Shown: one piece after another, positions 31,321 to 43,620 of the stretch | Layout of the letters: every line of letters begins with the position of its first letter | Numbering within the stretch: the first letter of the stretch is position 1 | From: Ornithodoros turicata | Taxonomy: Eukaryota; Arthropoda; Arachnida; Ixodida; Argasidae | Length of the DNA: 64,000 nucleotides | Assembly: GCF_037126465.1 (NCBI RefSeq) | Contig: NC_088206.1 | Coordinates: forward strand, 26,104,790 to 26,168,789 | Direction: 5' to 3' | Program-made: the position numbers and the translations under genes | Notes under the pieces: model-generated | Seen by the model: only the letters and a program-made list of their open reading frames with translations | Told to the model about the DNA's origin: nothing | The model's database searches: none

Positions 31321-33333
31321 ATTTCCTAGGCCCTTGAGGCTTTGTATGTATTTGTCCCTTGGTGGTGTTCCAGCCTCAGAACATCAATTGCCATCATGTT
31401 CAACAGATGCCGCTTGCGTCGATCCCGTCGTATGAATATGTGTATGAGTGAGATAACATGTAAGAGTGAAAGCGGGATGAGTGACAGAGTGGTTGGTTTG
31501 TCCCTTCAGATGACGCAACCTTGGGAGTCGCTGGGAGTGTGTGTTAGCCAGACCTTGGCAAAAAAACTCATCAGCGCGATAACTCACGATACGCACAATC
31601 ACGATCGCCGATCGTATCGAGTGTGTGAGTCCCACTCGTTTCACTCAGCATGGCGGCACCTATGCAATAATCTGCTATCACGTCGACATCGCAACGTGAT
31701 TATTGTGATCGCGCTCACGCTGCAGCGAGGTATCGTGTACTTGCTTAGTGCACTCATGCTGGGACGTGACACAGCGGTACTAACGGGAACTACTGTAGGG
31801 CTCCGAACGAAATGTGTTCCCTTCACAACCATTATCGTGTGAGTCCGCACTCATCTTGTCGCGAGGTCGCAGTTTTTTTCTACATCGGTCTGACGTTGAT
31901 GCTCAAAGTGCTACACAGACGCACTTGCTTTCGGGGTGTTTTGCTTAAGGACATTTTCATTTCTATTTTTGCCGGTCAGAGTCAAGAGTAAATGCTGTAA
32001 ATGTGTGGTACATAAACGGGTACCTGTGCTTCTTTGTTGCAACCGCACCTGCCACATACTCACTGTTATGCAAAACAAGCTTTTGAGTAGGTGATTTTGG
32101 GCTGGCAGTGGTGCATATGCGCGTTGATTTGGCCAAATCGCCCATGTCACCCGTGCATTCAGTTTTATTGATTAGTTGCAGCTTGAGTACTTCGCCTACG
32201 ACCCATCAGTGGCCTTTGATGGCCATATTTTAAATGGGAAGACAGTAGGCGCGAAGTATAGCAGGAACGTCCTAGGTACACTTCGAACGCTCTGATCCAG
32301 TCGTCCCAATCTTCAACTTTCACGTTTGTTTGTTTGTTTGCTTTTCTACAAGCGTAGCTAGGAACCTATATAGGCTAAAGGCGGCATAGCTACCTGACAC
32401 GGTCTGATCACCGTAGCACGACAACAGTGAGTTTTAGTATACCGTCGATAAGGTTATCGTGCCTATTGGAACCAATCGCAGTGGTGCGTGACTCAGAATC
32501 TTATCCACTGATTGGTTCCGGTTGATACGGTTCGACGCAAGCCACATTATCAACGGTCTCCTAAAACTCTCTAATGTAGCGATCGTTGCCGTTATATTTA
32601 AAGTTCGCGCGCTCCAAACCGGATGTGTAGGCTCGCGCAAGGGCTCATGGCCAATCTCTGTTCGTAGTGACGCTACGGTAGCGAGCGTTTTATGGTAACG
32701 ACAAGTTGACGATCTGGCGCGCTTCGTTATCAAACAGGGGTAATTTTAACTTGTGGGCTGTGACACGCGAGATACAATGCTTGGTTACTTATTTTATTCG
32801 GGATGATTTCATTTGTTGTGTTCATTGTAGTTCAACATGAAGCCAATGGAATTAAAATTGATTGATTTGATGCGCTCAGTCCGGTGATCAGCGGTGTCCA
32901 AATCATTTCCATCGACCGCTGCCTACTTTTATTGGTGGCATTCACTGATTACCGAGAACCAGCAGCCACTGAAGCTAACTAGGCGGCAGAAACGTCTCTG
33001 ATTGCTCAACACTACTTTTCTCCTTTCGAGTACGGGCTAGAGAGTTTTGCATTATGCGCAAAATTTTAATTTGCTCGTCGCTCTCGCAGCTATAATTGGC
33101 GTCACGTATTAAGGATTAAGGATTTTAAAAAAATGAAAGCAAAACAAAATTGGGGAATATTTATTGGGTTCCCAATCCGTTTATTAAAATTCAAAACCGT
33201 AACCGTGTATGATTCATCCTCGATCAAACATACGCATTATGAAGAGATACGCTCAGTCAAACGGCGCCCCTGCATGACATTCAGTGTCGATCAAGGTCGC
33301 TACAAAGAAGTTTTGTTATCAAGTAACTCGGCT
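31321..33333. other. Intergenic, no gene seen
   Basis: The longest ORF (31342-31842, 166 codons, plus) has no domain and overlaps others. 31570-31860 is rich in CGATCG and CACGAT words similar to those at 36775 and 37500. No terminal repeats or RNA genes were identified. Confidence 0.45.
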
Positions 33334-36300
33334 CACTGATCTCTATGTATAAAGGCTGGATCGCGCATGGGAGAGGGGCTCGTGGGGGAGAGGCGTGCCT
33401 TCGGGCCGCCATGTTGGTGGGCCCTAAAGTGCTGTGTGTGCCCATAGAAAACAATGGGAGGCAACAGAGATTGTGAGTATTTATTGCGCTGCTAGCATTG
33501 ATCGTTGTTTGTCATCACACAATTTTGTAAGGTGCCAGTATACTGATGTATCCTAATAGTGTTTCACAGGTGTCCCGCCGTTCGATTCTTAATTACGTTA
33601 TGTTTTGTATTCCGAAACTAGACCGTCACCGCAGTGCAGCGCTGGGGAGTGTACTACAGCACGTTTCCCAGCCAATATTTCAATAAGAAACGACTTGAGG
33701 TTAACAACAACCATGTATATAATATCCCGTACTGCGTTCTGAACAAAAATTGTTCCATAAAGAACGGTCCGGGAAAAGATATACTCGCATGGCAGAAAGA
33801 GATTGTTCTGTAGAATCACAGCCGTTGTTTTAGCCGTGTATGCGTTTAGTGTGATTTATATCAAGGATCGCCTTAGAAAGAGCCTTTTAGTAAACGACAG
33901 CGGTGCTTTGCCTCGCAAATATGGACACACCGAAGCAGCGCAAATACTTACTTCACGCAATTAGATCACACTCGTTAGGACAGTTAATCAGGTAGTGATG
34001 TAAGCTTAATCAATTAAGTTACTTAGAAAGTGGTAACACCTCCTTGAGACATAGGACTTATCTCTTTTTGAACTAAGTACAGCCGTTCTATGTATGTTTG
34101 CTTTTTCCTTTATTTGTTCTGATTATTTGCAGGCGCGGTTGTTCCAAACTGAATGTCCTTCTCCAGCACTCACATGCTTTCGTTGAATACAACTGCAGCG
34201 TGAGAAAAGCTGCTTGGGGACGGGGTCCTGCTATCCAGTGCTGACTTTGTCATGCTTGTTATGTGGAGCATGTTCCAAAAAATGCAGCTCCACATATGGT
34301 GTTCAAGTTGCGACAGGACTATTTGGAGCTTGAAACAGTTGTGATTTTGTCATTTTGGCCCTCGTGTACCTAGTCTGTGAAACGCAAATAAAAAAAGTCT
34401 AACACGATATGATGATGAGTAAAGAGAATATACGAGTTCAAGTTTATTCAATATTTTATATATCATTCATTATATTATTCAACATTTTATGTCAAGTTTA
34501 TACAACATCAAGTTCATTCAAGTTCAAGAGTTATTTCTTGCACTTATGCGTTTCAGGATACAATGAACGTGCATGCAGGTCGCAAAAGACTACATTTATT
34601 GTTTTGTGACCTTGCTACAATGGCAATATATATTTTAGGAATGACAATGGTCAGGTACGCTCTCTAAATTTGTAGCACTCAATTTTAGGTTGGAATGAGC
34701 AATGAATAGCAACTTCCCTCCTGATATTTTCTCATATATGCTAAATTTTAAATTTAATGTGATCGAATATGTGATAATATAATAATAATATATAAGAATA
34801 TAATATGTGATAAATGAATGTGATCAACAGTAGATGTAAACAACATGAGTAGCCAGAGAAGTGCATTCACAATAAATAAATTTTTTCTTGTAGAGTATAT
34901 GTGCATGCCTATTAACTGAAACAGTTATCACAGTTCCCTGACAAGTTTTAATTTCTGAGAGTGTACTGTAGAGGCTGCTTAGATCTACAACAGTTCATAC
35001 AAGGTATTATATACTGTGAATGCCTTTAAAAATCCGATGTGACACATATGCCTTTACTTTCTGGAGGTGCTGTGGTAGTCAAAGTTTGTGGGCATTACGC
35101 AGGTTCTGCACCCATTTCTTGAGTATGTCGAGGCAGCTGTGAAGTAACCTGCATTGATGATGATTATTCCAATTTTTATGGTGCATCGACAACAAAGGAA
35201 ATAATACATCAGAACATTGGTTTGGGTGCAACCAGTTAAAAATGAATATGTTGTTTAATAAATGCATTGGACAAATGTTAAAATATCAGTTTAAAACATG
35301 GTTTACAATCCCTGTATCTTCTAAAAATTAAAAAGATTAAAAACTATTCTAAAAAGAATATGGGGAACTCTTCTAAAAATAATTATAATCTCTAATAATT
35401 ATATTGCTGGGTGAAGGAGCCTAAAGTCTAAGGTGTGTTTCTGATGTGAACATGTAAGAAAATATGCAAAACTGAGAGAAGCTAACCACAGTGCGTGCAC
35501 TGAGGTTGTTCCTTCCTGTAAAGTAGAAACCAGTGGATGAGGAACGTGATACTTACCTGTACACCCAGCCGTATCACACTGCACAGATTATTCACTGGGT
35601 AGCCCTCATGACGAAACCTGTATTGAGAGACAGCTTTTGCCTTAAAAACTGCTACAAATAGCACGACACGCTACAGATTACTGCTATCGTAACAAGCTGA
35701 CGATACAGCTCAGACACAAAGGCGTTATTCAAGTCGCGCCACACCACCGTTACGTAGGATTCTTTGTCACAAATCAAACCAAGGCACAAAACAATACCAA
35801 TACATGAAAAAAGGCGACAATCTTGGTCTCATTATGACGTAATACCGAACTTGTGGGTGAAGGTAATTCAAAGAAATGAATGTGGCACTTGCTTCCGCAG
35901 AGAACACGGTGTACCATGCTAGCAATGCATGCAAAAAAGCGCTCGAGTGCTTGCACATATATTGATGACAACACTACCTGTGTAGTGTAACATGTTCTTT
36001 CAAGCATATTATGCACTCAAACTGTATTTGCCGCCAGGTAAAATGCAAGTGTGCTCGATTGAACGTCGGAAGAGCGATCAAGCAACCTGCATCTAGTGCT
36101 CGTTTTGGGCAAAAAAACACTTCATAATGGTCAACTAAATATACAGAATGGACGCCTATTTATTCCTTGATGAAGAGTGACTCACCTGTATAAATTTAGG
36201 CCCTGTAACCTTGCCAGTACGGTTGGTACGACCGTAATTGCAAGAAGTTGCCATGATCGCTGCGGCGGCTGTTGTGGGTACAGTAAGATGGCGGCCGGTT

Positions 36301-36355
36301 TCTTCACGCTCGCGCTCCCAATCCGCGATCCAGCCTTTTACAATCGAGATCAGTG
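33334..36355 (+). mobile_element. 3-kb TIR element, copy 2 (complete)
   Basis: The ends CACTGATCTCTATGTATAAA + GGCTGGATCGCG and (inverted) CACTGATCTCGATTGTAAAA + GGCTGGATCGCG match at 27 of 32 positions. Weaker similarity runs on to GGCCGCCAT on both sides. The length is 3022 bp. The site of the non-LTR insertion (CTTTTAC, 36335-36341) and of the hAT MITE (GTAATACC, 35839-35846) are empty here, so this copy represents the ancestral form. ORFs are all below 90 codons and no transposase is visible. No clear target duplication flanks it. The superfamily is undetermined. Confidence 0.88.
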
Positions 36356-36413
36356 ACTCTGCTGTACATGTCTGTGTGTGATACTTCACATTATCTCGTG
36401 AGTGCACTAATAT

Positions 36414-36624
36414 CCCAAGCAGCACAATGTACTGAAAGTCGAGTGCAATAGGGGTGGACGGTATGTGTCTTCCCCAGCAGCACAATGTACTGAAAATCGA
36501 GTGCAATAGGGGTGGACGGGTAGGTGAAAGACCTTGAACAGACTCGTGATACTCAAGAACATTGATAAGACACATACCGTCCACCCCTATTGCACTCGAC
36601 TTTCAGTACATTTTGCTGCTTGGG
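36414..36624. mobile_element. CCCAAGCAGC fold-back MITE with duplicated left end
   Basis: A full hairpin runs from about 36473 to 36624. The arms are CAGCACAATGTACTGAAAAT + CGAGTGCAATAGGGGTGGACG and their inverse, ending GCTGCTTGGG. It is preceded by an extra partial left end (36414-36472) with the same sequence. The second family member is at 46375-46527, in the opposite orientation. No ORF and no clear duplication. Confidence 0.87.
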
Positions 36625-36824
36625 TTGGGATATGGCGTAATCAATATTGCGTGTGTTGTTGGTTCTTGATTTCGTGGCTGTGAAAGTGCGATCATTCATA
36701 GTAACTCGTGTGAGACCTGCCTGGCAACGTTGTTGTCGATGATCTGACAATATTAAGCTGCTCAAAATATCGTGATCGCGGATGCGAGATACAGGGCGCG
36801 ATATCGACGTTCACTTGAGTTTAA

Positions 36825-37464
36825 AGGGACAGTCCGGGAAAACCGGAAGTTAATTTTTTCCAACTGTCACGGAAGCTTACATGCTGGGTGGAAAGTTTCA
36901 GCTCACAAAACGGCGTAGTTTTCGAGATATCGAATAAAAAATACTCCTCTGAAGACATTCGGTTTCGTTTTTCTCCCTCGCATACTCCTTGCCCCAAGGA
37001 TCCTCTATGTACGTCAGCCGTCACGTGAGCATGACGTCTCCAATGGACAAAGTGGAGCGGAGGACTGTGCCGTTGCTGGGAATGCAGAGAGGTGTTTTTG
37101 TCTATGAGTGTACTGAACAGAAGGCTACGTCGTGATACCTGTGTTTATATTGACGCTACTCTGCATTTTAGTCCACATAACGCGTGATTGCTACTCAAAA
37201 ACATCATAATGGACAAATGCTCGCACGCAACAATCAACTCTCGCGCAAACAGGCATGCGCAAGTCACGTGCAGCATTGCTCTTATGCACGTCACGCGAGA
37301 GCTCGCTGCGGCCTTTACTCGGGACCAACTGCGGCATAGAAAAATGTCGATTATAAATCGTGCGATACGATTTCTTCTGAAATATTTTGCACAGTTGTTG
37401 TGAGGAGTATTAGAAATCATAAGGCGGTGTTTCCCAGACCTATGTTTTCGACCGGACTGTCACT
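36825..37464. mobile_element. 640-bp element with TTAA duplication
   Basis: The ends AGGGACAGTCCGG and (inverted) AGTGACAGTCCGG are flanked by TTAA at 36821-36824 and 37465-37468. TTAA duplications are typical of piggyBac and Kolobok elements. No transposase is inside. The host sequence on both sides is rich in GTGATCG words. Confidence 0.82.
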
Positions 37465-37546
37465 TTAAAGTGAGTGTGAGGTCGATACGCCTTATCAGAT
37501 AATTGTGATCGTGAGTGATCGTGAGCCAAAATGCCGACCTCTGGTG

Positions 37547-37650
37547 TTAGCTTTGCTCAATTGGTACAGGCCTGGACCGGTAATTCAGAAGATGTGGGTT
37601 CGAGTCCTCCAGCGGACTAACCTTTTCAGTGACTTCCTTCTTTCATCATA
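37547..37650 (+). repeat. tRNA-like SINE, single copy
   Basis: An A-box-like region (TTAGCTTTGCTCAATTGGTA) is followed by CTGGACCGGTAATTCAGAAG and a B-box GGTTCGAGTCC at 37597-37607. The tail GACTTCCTTCTTTCATCAT is the same as in the palindrome at 30163-30327. The A-box side has an extra TTTG and no acceptor stem pairs well, so it is not a working tRNA gene. Confidence 0.75.
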
Positions 37651-38376
37651 AATTTCCCGTACTGTCCGAGACCAGGAGAACGTGATGGAGGTCACCGCGC
37701 ACACCACACGTGGAACAGAGGCTGGACGCGCCGACACCGAGGAGGTGTTTGAAAGCCGGTGTAAAAGCCACATTAAGACTCATGCGGTGGAAGAGTGTGG
37801 TAAAGGAACGCTGTATTCGGCGGGGGAGAGTAAGGGACAATGTGGGGTCAACGGAGTGAAGCAGAGAGTGGGTGGTGATGTCACGTTGCCATTGAGACTG
37901 CATCATGGGGCCAGTGAGGCATGAGACGAGGTAACGGTGATCCCCTCGAGACAAGATGATGGGGACACGCCGGGTGTACTGGTGCGCGCCTGCGGCTGTT
38001 CGATCTGCGTCCTCGTTTCCGCTGATGCCCACATGACCCGGGATCCACTCGAAGACGATAGAGTGGCCCTGTGCGCTTGCTTTCTTGTATACTTGTAGAA
38101 TTTCAATGACCACAGGACTGAGGAAGCCGCGAAGTCCCATAGTTGCCACACACTGCAGCGCATATCTGGAATCCGTAAAAACGACCCAGGAGCGAATGGG
38201 GCTGTCAGTAATTTTCCGCAAGGCGAAAAGGGTAGCATAAAGCTCAGCGCATGTTGACGATGTTTCATGTGAGAGATGATGACCATCTGAAATTGACTCG
38301 GAGGGAATGACAAAGGCAGACGACGAACTTCCCCTCGTGGTTGAGCTGTCCGTGAAAACTGCGGTGGAAGTCTCAT
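37646..38376 (-). pseudogene. Non-LTR retrotransposon RNase H and C-terminal relic
   Basis: The minus frame is open for about 240 codons. RNase H residues are in order: VFTDSS (D; 38359-38342), HETSSTCAELYA (E), WVVFTDSRYALQ (D), then FEWIPGHVGISGNEDADRTA (final D with its His). The normal first motif is YTDGS. The C-terminal part has a residual Cys motif (LCSTCGVRG) with the second half lost. The RT and endonuclease domains are absent, so this is a 5'-truncated I/R1/Jockey-type copy. The tRNA-like SINE touches its 3' end. Confidence 0.85.
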
Positions 38377-38379
38377 AAC

Positions 38380-40515
38380 ACCATCATCATGAAAGACAAC
38401 TTCTCCTCTAAGTTGTGGATATACATGTGTTTCTTTAGATTAAGCAAGTGGCAGTGGATAGATACTCTAAGATACAGTCCATAAAGTTAAGTTAAGAATT
38501 CTATAGAGAGGGGAAGTCAAGTTTTGTAAGGGCGAGCACCGGTGTATAACGTGCACGCCCGGAAATTAGCGGAAATTGAAAAGTGTCCGATGTATGACGC
38601 GCATTTTTGCATAACGCGCAGCACGTAGGCGAAGCTGCCGCGGCGCCAGTAGTACACTGAAATTGTAAACACTCCGCTGATGTCCACCGTGTCCAAGCGC
38701 GTATACGTCGAAAGTAAGTATTTTTATACACCTATCTACAATGGGCACTTAAAGGTCAGCTACGCCGATTTCCCGATATGTTAAAACGGTTGTGATATTC
38801 AGAACGAGCACATCCAGCTGCCCCCGAAACGCACCTTCGTTTCTCAATTTTGTCTTCCTATTACGAAAATTAATTAATCAAAGAAACAAAAACAAGCCAT
38901 GGGCGCAGCCATTTTTGTGACGTACATGGGAAAAACCTGCTCCATCTACGTAGATAGAGAATCGTGCTTCTGATTGGATGAAAGCTGAGGCTTTCTCTGA
39001 CTTCCCTGGCGTCTTCTCCCGTTTGCAAGGAAATCCAGTTATGGCCGCCGGCTACCATGAGCGTTTTGTCAGAGATAATCCAGAGAACTTTTGAACGATG
39101 GAAACAACAACCGCGAACTCTCCTCAACAACATTTTCAGCGTGAAATTGTAATTATGTGCTCGAGAACTTCGCAGTTCAACCGTTCAGCTACCACGTCGA
39201 CCCGTTTGCTGCTTTTACTACAAGTGCAGGAATGGGAACGATTGAGCAACAACGTGAGACTTGGTGGTCGTTTGAGGTCGTTTGATATATACCTGAAGAG
39301 GACTGGTCTTCAAAGAAAGAAGACCGTATTTCTGTACATGCACATCGTGCGATTCCCAGGCTTGTTACACGAGATACATATATTGTGCATCATCATAGCG
39401 TGACCGCAATGAACGACGTAGGAATGTATAGTGACAAATCGAACTGCATTCGTTGAACCATTCGTCTGTTATATGAAAGTGCTCATTAGAGATGCCCCAC
39501 ACAAAAAGTGTTGGATGTAGTTTTGTAGTGTGTTGTTTACCTCGTAGAACGCATCGCGGCATGTGTATCGAGAGCCCTTATACGTATTTTTTGCATGTTT
39601 ACTTGAGTGCGCGCATTGTTCTATACAACACAGGCCATATTTAATTCATAATGGTTTCGCAAATAAACACGTACGGGTCGATCTCATACTGCTTTTGATT
39701 TAGGCATATTGTCTGCAGATCAGGGTATATGTATCCTGTTTGCTGTGCCCAACAGATGTTATTAAGGGTAGTGCAACATTTCCCACTTCTTCAACCATGC
39801 TAACATTGCCAGAAAACTGAACATTACACTGTGCTGTGTATTCCACACTCAGTTGTCTCGCGACGTATATACCCCCAATTATTATATTGTGTACTTCACA
39901 TGTTCAACCAGGCAGCACTTCCCATACCCTAATTTTTTTTTTTTTGAACATGTGCTTAAAATTGCACAACTGCCACTCAAGTAACGTTGGCACCAAATTA
40001 GTCAGGGACAAAGGGTATATGTACTTTGTCACAAATTTAATAATCTTGGTGGAAATTGTTGATGCTGTCCTCTGCCTTGTACGGTGCACTTCGTAACAAA
40101 ATACACAGAGTCCAAATGTTTTCCTCATCCACAAATGCCCTGTCAAAGCTGAAAGACCCTTATCAAAATCGGGAAGCCCGGGCTTGCTTGTCCAGAGAAA
40201 CAAATATGAAACTGCAGCGCTCAACGTAAATAACTGCATGCTGAGCAACTAAGGCTGGTGATGCCGAAGACCTAATAATTCTAGGTTAAAAGGAACAAAG
40301 GAGGAAAGACCACTGCGGCATATTAATGTTGTTTCAACAGTATAACACCGCAAAATTTGTGAGAGTCAGTTGGTGTATTTAGTTATGTTGGACACCTCCT
40401 GCACCAATTTTTAATAAGGTTCAATTGCGTTGCTACCAACCAGGACCTAAGCCTGACCTGCGATCTAATAATAATAATAGTATCTATCTGTGACATATAT
40501 GGACCTTCAACACTA
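38380..40515. other. Intergenic, no gene seen
   Basis: The ORFs are short and conflicting (39098-39403, 101 codons, is the longest). No terminal repeats, RNA genes or domains were recognised. A TTAAAGGTCAGC word at 38750 resembles MITE ends but no partner was found. Confidence 0.4.
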
Positions 40516-40516
40516 G

Positions 40517-40848
40517 TTTGGTCTGGTCTGGTCTAGTCTGGTCTGGTCTGGTCTGGTCTGGTCTAGTCTAGTCTAGTCTAGTCTAGTCTAGTCTAGTCTA
40601 GTCTAGTCTAGTCTAGTCTAGTCTGGTCTAGTCTAGTCTAGTCTGGTCTGGTCTAGTCTGGTCTAGTCTAGTCTAGTCTAGTCTAGTCTAGTCTAGTCTG
40701 GTCTAGTCTGGTCTAGTCTGGTCTAGTCTGGTCTAGTCTGGTCTGGTCTGGTCTGGTCTGGTCTGGTCTGGTCTAGTCTAGTCTAGTCTAGTCTAGTCTA
40801 GTCTAGTCTAGTCTAGGTGAGGTGAGGTGAGGTGAGGTGAGGTGAGGT
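40517..40848. repeat. Pentanucleotide tract (TCTAG/TCTGG)n then (GGTGA)n
   Basis: About 300 bp of TCTAG and TCTGG pentamers occur in mixed order with blocks of each kind. They are followed by seven GGTGA units from 40815. The change of motif is abrupt. Confidence 0.98.
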
Positions 40849-40849
40849 T

Positions 40850-41885
40850 ATACGTGGCTTCTAGTGAAATTCGAAGCTGCTCTGTAGAGCTGACAGGAGA
40901 CTTGCAGAGTAGATAATTTTTGTATTTATATTTTCCAAAGAACATGTAAAAAAACAATGTGCTGTGCCAACTGTATTCAAAAAAATACAAATATACTTCG
41001 TTTTAGCTATGTGCATGTTAGCAGATTACAGGTGACCGATGACACACAATGGGCGTCAAGGGTGAGAACACAAGAATACTACCACTGCAGGCACTATCCT
41101 GAAATTCTAAGTCACCATTTCTCAGAAAGCAATGACCACGCACAGCCTAAGGATCATATTGAGCTCCTTCCATTATTCTTTTTATTGACAGCACGTTGGC
41201 TACCATCCAGTTCATGAAAGTGACCTTTATCGTTAAGCGAGCTGGTGATAGTGTCGATGATGGCGAGCGACCTCAAGAGGAGATACAAGAAGGGACATAC
41301 ACACACTATGCTGAGACATTGTCTATGTCCCTTCCTATCCCTCGTCTCAGGGTTGTTCGCTATGGACCATAAATCCACAGAAGGTACACAGTCATCTTCA
41401 GCATTGCACACATCTATGGTACATGTTAATCACTTTGGAATGTCACAGACATGTCATGGAGGCCGGCACATGACTAGTGGTGTTGAACAGACAACTATTT
41501 GTCATATTTTAGGCACAAAAAGCAGGTTTGACACCTGCATGTTGAGACAGATGTATTCTACATACTTTGCCATGACACAAATATATGAAGCAACAAATGT
41601 ACCCTCTACTTTATTATGGTTACTAGTCAACACTGCCGAGAATGTGGGAACACTGTCTTGTGCCACCGACACTCTTCAAAATGACCTTCACACACGACAC
41701 ACTGTAGGTCAACGAGACTCCAGAATGATGTCCTCTCCCTCCCCATTGGCTGAAAACATTTTTCTTCTACTTTGCAGAAGGGGAAGTTAGTACAAGAAAC
41801 GCATAGATTCCTTTTTTGAGCAAATCGGTATTCAGAGCGTTACCATACTGTGGTATGCCTGCAGTGCATTACGTGGTGCAGCACA
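40850..41885. other. Intergenic, unverified 181-codon ORF
   Basis: A plus frame at 41245-41790 is open for 181 codons but has no recognisable domain. It is rich in His, Thr, Met and Ser and overlaps a minus ORF. It could be chance. No repeat borders were found. Confidence 0.3.
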
Positions 41886-42217
41886 CACTGTAAAAAAATT
41901 CGCCGTAGAACATGTCCCCCGTTCTACTGACAGTCTTCTCCAGTTTTTCAAACTGCCATTTCCCATAGTGCTTTATGGTATGACATAGTATTTCTAAATC
42001 TTTACTGTAGTTTACCGGTTGTAGCAGAAAAAGATACCACTGTTTCCGATCACAGGACGCAAGCCATAAGTACTATACGGCAACAGTACGTGCTGCTGTC
42101 TAGCAGTTGTTCGTGTTTGGACATAGTATGGTGCATGCAGGGTAAATTCCATGGTTAAAATATCCAAACGTGAACAACTGTAAGATTACATGGTGTAGAA
42201 TGCTGTATAGTACAGTG
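41886..42217. mobile_element. Possible MITE with CACTGTA ends
   Basis: Left: CACTGTAAAAAAATTCGCCG then TAGAACATGT. Right (inverted): CACTGTACTATACAGCATTC then TACACCATGT. An inner hairpin pairs GTTGTTCGTGTTTGGA with its complement at about 42110 and 42170. The right end overlaps the first bases of the pogo-type element at 42213. No duplication was identified. Confidence 0.55.
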
Positions 42218-42760
42218 AAATCTCCAAAGTCGGACACCTCTCTACCTCGGAGAACTTCCCATGATTTCATTACACGGGCAGGCTCCCATTGAAACTACAT
42301 GGGGACGAAATTCTCTATGTCGGACACCTCCTTATCCCGGAAGTAGGACAGGATCTTCCCTGCTAAGTCGAAAAAAACCCTGGCTAAATTACCTCAATCG
42401 CGGCCCATCTTTGCACCAAAAAGACCCAAAATGAGCCAATGGCCTTGACTTTCGCCCCTTTTTTCACCTATACTGGTCTCAGCATTTTGTTGTTTTAGTT
42501 TTTCGAGTCCAAAAACAAGTGCTGTCAGTCTACATTGTAATTCTTTGTGTGAGCACTTGTCTTCGGTTTGTCTAGAGCCTTTCGACGCGCACCGCACCAA
42601 AGCAATGAAAAGCGGGCTGACGCTTCAGAGAAAAGTCCTCGCTGCTCGAAAAGCTCCAGAGGTAATGCCGTTGAGTGGAATCTGAACGGAATTGAATCTA
42701 CGAAAATCAGTAATAATTATCAGCATGCCCAAGAATTAGGGACAAAACGTAAAGCAGGCT

Positions 42761-43078
42761 TCACCTAAAACGGCTCCCATAGAGCCTGTGTATTCTGGAA
42801 CGAAAAGCGCGTGCTACATATTCCGCTGACAGCGCTTTGCATTCGTTCTCTAATGGCATCTTGCCTCTGCCAGGACAAAACTTTTGAGCAATTTTTTGGG
42901 CATGAATAGTGGCATCTTCAAGGTTCCATTCGGGTTCCAAATTTTGAACCTGTAAAGGAGCCTTAAACCGCCCCACGAACGCGTAGCGGCGAAGCCTACG
43001 TCCAAGGCCACGTGCAACCACAGGTTTGGGAAATGGCTCGCCGCAGAAGAGACTACAACAGATAAAGAAGACAAACAA
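42761..43078 (-). CDS. Conserved arm ORF, left copy, unknown function
   Basis: I do not recognise this 105-codon frame. Its core runs from FKAPLQVQNLEPEWNLEDAT through IHAQKIAQKFCPGRGKMPLE to SRIHRLYG. It is shared with the right-arm ORF with one residue changed over about 60 residues (Ser for Pro). The N-terminal part differs more. Over about 170 bases of the core there are four differences, three silent, while neighbouring arm sequence is visibly more diverged. The upstream CTGTTGTAG-type stretch in this arm is altered. It may be the final exon of an element protein. Confidence 0.45.
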   Translation of the reverse strand: MFVFFICCSLFCGEPFPKPVVARGLGRRLRRYAFVGRFKAPLQVQNLEPEWNLEDATIHAQKIAQKFCPGRGKMPLENECKALSAEYVARAFRSRIHRLYGSRFR

Positions 43079-43508
43079 GAAATAACAATACGAGGAGCAA
43101 AGATTTGTGTGTTACTTCACGTGGTAAGGGTACAGGTTATAAAAAACTGAAAGCTTGACAGCTGTTAGGAGAACTAACATCGTTGATGTTGTTATAAAGA
43201 GCAAACGTGTGTACATTATGGCTGCTACGAAGTCTGTTGGTATCTGCTAAACAGAGAGCAATCAAACAAAACATAAAGGTGTGGTCGGAGTGAACGGCAC
43301 AACAAAAACAACAATAAATGATGACGATGAGATGGGCTGTTTCACTGCGGAGGTGCGTACCCTACCCCATTGCACGTGGGACATTATGTGAAGATGATGA
43401 AGGAAGACATGTACTACTTTGCATAGGAAAATGTGATATCTGAGGTTCTACGATGTGCTAGGGTTGTCGATGAGATGGGGTGTTTCACAACGGTGGTGCG
43501 TACCCCTG

Positions 43509-43620
43509 TTTACTATATACATAAAAACAAGACTTTAGTGCGGCCTACTGCACGAAAGTCTTGTTTTTATGTATATAGTAAACAGTTGATGCTCTTAACC
43601 GTCTTTGTTATTTTTGGTTC
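43509..43620. mobile_element. Fold-back hairpin element, copy in left arm
   Basis: TTTACTATATACATAAAAAC, AAGACTTTAGTGCGG and its inverse, ending AACAGTTGATGCTCTTAACC and GTCTTTGTTATTTTT. The outer 26 bases of the left arm are missing. Same family as 21365-21535. Confidence 0.85.

Noticed and set aside
31342..31842. 166-codon plus ORF
   Set aside because: No domain, overlapped by minus ORFs, and an odd composition; it is most likely a chance open frame.
33326..36362. A target-site duplication around the complete 3-kb element
   Set aside because: The flanks GGCT and ACTC do not match at any length from 2 to 8 bp with the chosen ends.
41245..41790. 181-codon plus ORF as a gene
   Set aside because: Unusual His/Thr/Met-rich composition without a motif and with an antisense ORF; kept only as a remark.
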